From an archaeon (GTDB lineage: Archaea; Thermoproteota; Nitrososphaeria; Conexivisphaerales; DTJL01): a stretch of DNA of 46,346 nucleotides. The stretch is taken from NCBI GenBank assembly GCA_021811935.1, contig JAKAPW010000003.1:1-46346 (forward strand). The letters are read 5' to 3'. Below the pieces are notes generated by a model. It had not been told where the DNA came from and made no database searches. It worked only from the letters and a program-made list of their open reading frames with translations. The position numbers were made by a program, and so were the translations under genes. How positions within the stretch are numbered: the first letter of the stretch is position 1; each line of letters starts with the position of its first letter. Below, piece after piece: positions 44,693 to 46,346 of the stretch.

Positions 44693-44906
44693 CTTCGCCC
44701 GCGTGAAGGCCGGAGATGAAATTTATGCGTTACGCGCCCGCCGGGGGGGCTGAACGCCCGAACAGACCCGGCCGATATCCATCCTGGGCGATCCCCCTCC
44801 CGTCCGTGCCTTCGTTCCCTGAGAGCCCGATCGGCGCAGAACGCCGTCTGGACCCGAGGCGATCGCGCCTCCATCTGGCTGGCGGAGCCGAACCGCGCCG
44901 GGAGCC

Positions 44907-45133
44907 TTGCATGATCGAGCGGTCAGTACCTTCAGCCCGAGCTCGTTCTTCTGCGCCCTCCTCCTCGTCGTAGAATACGGGGCGTGGTCGAACCTCCTCT
45001 TGACCGTCGATGCGGCCGTCTCCGCCAGGCTCCTCCTGCGGTACCCCTTCTTGCAGGGCTTCCCGATTCGCCTGTCTGTCGCGAGCATCCGCCTTCGAGC
45101 CCTGGTCTTCGTTACGTTCTTCTTGACCGGCAC
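44907..45133 (-). pseudogene. C-terminal remnant of an IS5-like DDE transposase
   Basis: VKKNVTKTRARRRMLATDRRIGKPCKKGYRRRSLAETAASTVKRRFDHAPYSTTRRRAQKNELGLKVLT resembles the 'YRRRSxVEtxfsxxKRRFG...E..LKvL' C-terminus; preceded by an in-frame stop. Confidence 0.6.
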
Positions 45134-45311
45134 GCGCCTGGCTGTCAGGTCGCATATCTAACCAAGCGGCGAAATTACCTTCCGAGTGTGACCGCGCCCA
45201 ATTCGTTCCCAGATAGCTATTAGAAGCATTTCCCTACAGAAATGATCCAGCGTAGGAATTCTTCGCCGCCAGACTTAAATAAAGTCTTGAGAATTCGGAG
45301 AAGTTGCTCAT

Positions 45312-46304
45312 TTGAAGAAGGGTTCTTTTGTTGTTGACTGGCTCCTTGAGGAAAATCAGCCGTCGATAAGGTACCTCACTCTGACTGAACTGCTAGGGAG
45401 GACAGAGAAAGACCCCGAGGTAAAGCGTGCCAGGGAGAACATTACGAAGACCGGCTGGGCAAAGGACATACTGGATGAACAAATGCCAAGCGGGTGCTGG
45501 GTCCACGAAAAGAGTCTCTTCATGCCGACGTTCCATGCAACTTTTTGGATGCTACTGATTCTGTCCGATCTCGGCCTCACAAAAGAAGACCCGCTGATCG
45601 ACAGAGCCTGTCAATCATGGATAAAACGCAACGCGTCCAATGATGGCGGGTTCGGCCAGACCGGGCAGAGTGAAGGTCACCTCTGCATCACGGGCAACAC
45701 GGCTCGCGCTCTGGTCAAGTTCGGATACGCGGATCATCCGAAGGTGAAAAGAGCCTTCGAATGGTTGGTGAAGAGCCAGGCGGAGCTCGGCGGATGGTCT
45801 TGCTGGAACTTTGGCAGGCCTCCTCACCGAAAGAGAGATCTCGACTCTTGGGAACCTCTCGGCGCCTTCGCGGTGTACCCTCGCCAGAAATGGACTCGGA
45901 GCATGAAACTCGCCTGCGAGAGGGGCGCGGAGTTCTTCCTGGAGAGGGAGCTCCACAAACAGGGGGCTCGCTGGGAGCAGTGGTACCGTTTCCATTATCC
46001 CGTCCACTACTACTATGATCTTCTCGTGGGGCTGGATTTCATGACGGCGCTGGGGTATTCCGACGATAAGAGGCTGGGATACGCCATCTCACTGCTCAAG
46101 GAAAAGAGAAGCCCAGACGGAAGGTGGAACCTCGACGCTAACCGCCCAGAAGAATCGGCCGCGCTGGCGTCCTGGCGGAAGAAGCACCCCGGTTCAAGGA
46201 ATATGACTCCGTTTGTTCTTGAGCAACCCGGCCGACCGAGCAAGATGATTACGCTGGTCGCAATGAAAGTCATGTCCCGCCTTGGCGAAGTACGTCGGGA
46301 CTGA
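45312..46304 (+). CDS. Prenyltransferase/squalene-cyclase-like alpha-toroid repeat protein
   Basis: Repeats such as NDGGFGQTGQSEGHLCITGNTARALVKFGY, LGGWSCWNFGRPPHRKRDLDSWEPLGAF, SPDGRWNLD; TTG start after TATA-like CTTAAATAAAG. Confidence 0.7.
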   Translation: MKKGSFVVDWLLEENQPSIRYLTLTELLGRTEKDPEVKRARENITKTGWAKDILDEQMPSGCWVHEKSLFMPTFHATFWMLLILSDLGLTKEDPLIDRACQSWIKRNASNDGGFGQTGQSEGHLCITGNTARALVKFGYADHPKVKRAFEWLVKSQAELGGWSCWNFGRPPHRKRDLDSWEPLGAFAVYPRQKWTRSMKLACERGAEFFLERELHKQGARWEQWYRFHYPVHYYYDLLVGLDFMTALGYSDDKRLGYAISLLKEKRSPDGRWNLDANRPEESAALASWRKKHPGSRNMTPFVLEQPGRPSKMITLVAMKVMSRLGEVRRD

Positions 46305-46346
46305 ATGACGAACCAAATGGCTTCCTGAGAAATCTCCTGAGCGTAG

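Noticed and set aside
44700-45300. Possible tRNA or other RNA gene in the long intergenic stretch
   Set aside because: No tRNA A/B box arrangement seen; part of the region is explained by a transposase remnant.
1-46346. CRISPR arrays, prophage or classical antiphage defence cassette
   Set aside because: No direct-repeat/spacer periodicity, no Cas, phage structural or toxin-antitoxin proteins recognised in the ORF track.

Overview
A GC-rich, gene-dense archaeal chromosome segment. The gene content (aEF-2, GINS, MCM, RfcS/RfcL, Hel308, XPF-type nuclease, Mre11/Rad50, UbiA-type lipid prenyltransferase, RtcB, EndA) suggests a Thaumarchaeota/Nitrososphaeria-like or related TACK lineage; this is inferred from gene content, not from a search. 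Most of the window is ordinary informational and metabolic core genome. No rRNA, tRNA or CRISPR array was recognised. The strongest finding is a ~432-aa intein in the tRNA ligase RtcB, placed directly before the metal-binding active-site Cys, with a decayed LAGLIDADG endonuclease domain. The next gene is a tRNA-splicing endonuclease (EndA) subunit that lacks the catalytic His and carries an in-frame hexanucleotide microsatellite. The spacer between the two genes holds three consecutive hairpins. Other points of interest: a PLP-enzyme/rhodanese-like fusion, an AN1 zinc finger fused to an M50 protease, a peptidase with an HEXXGH motif, an AsnB-like protein without the glutaminase nucleophile, an EF-2 with an altered diphthamide loop, decayed IS607 and IS5-like insertion sequences, and a lower-GC right edge with a squalene-cyclase-like repeat protein.
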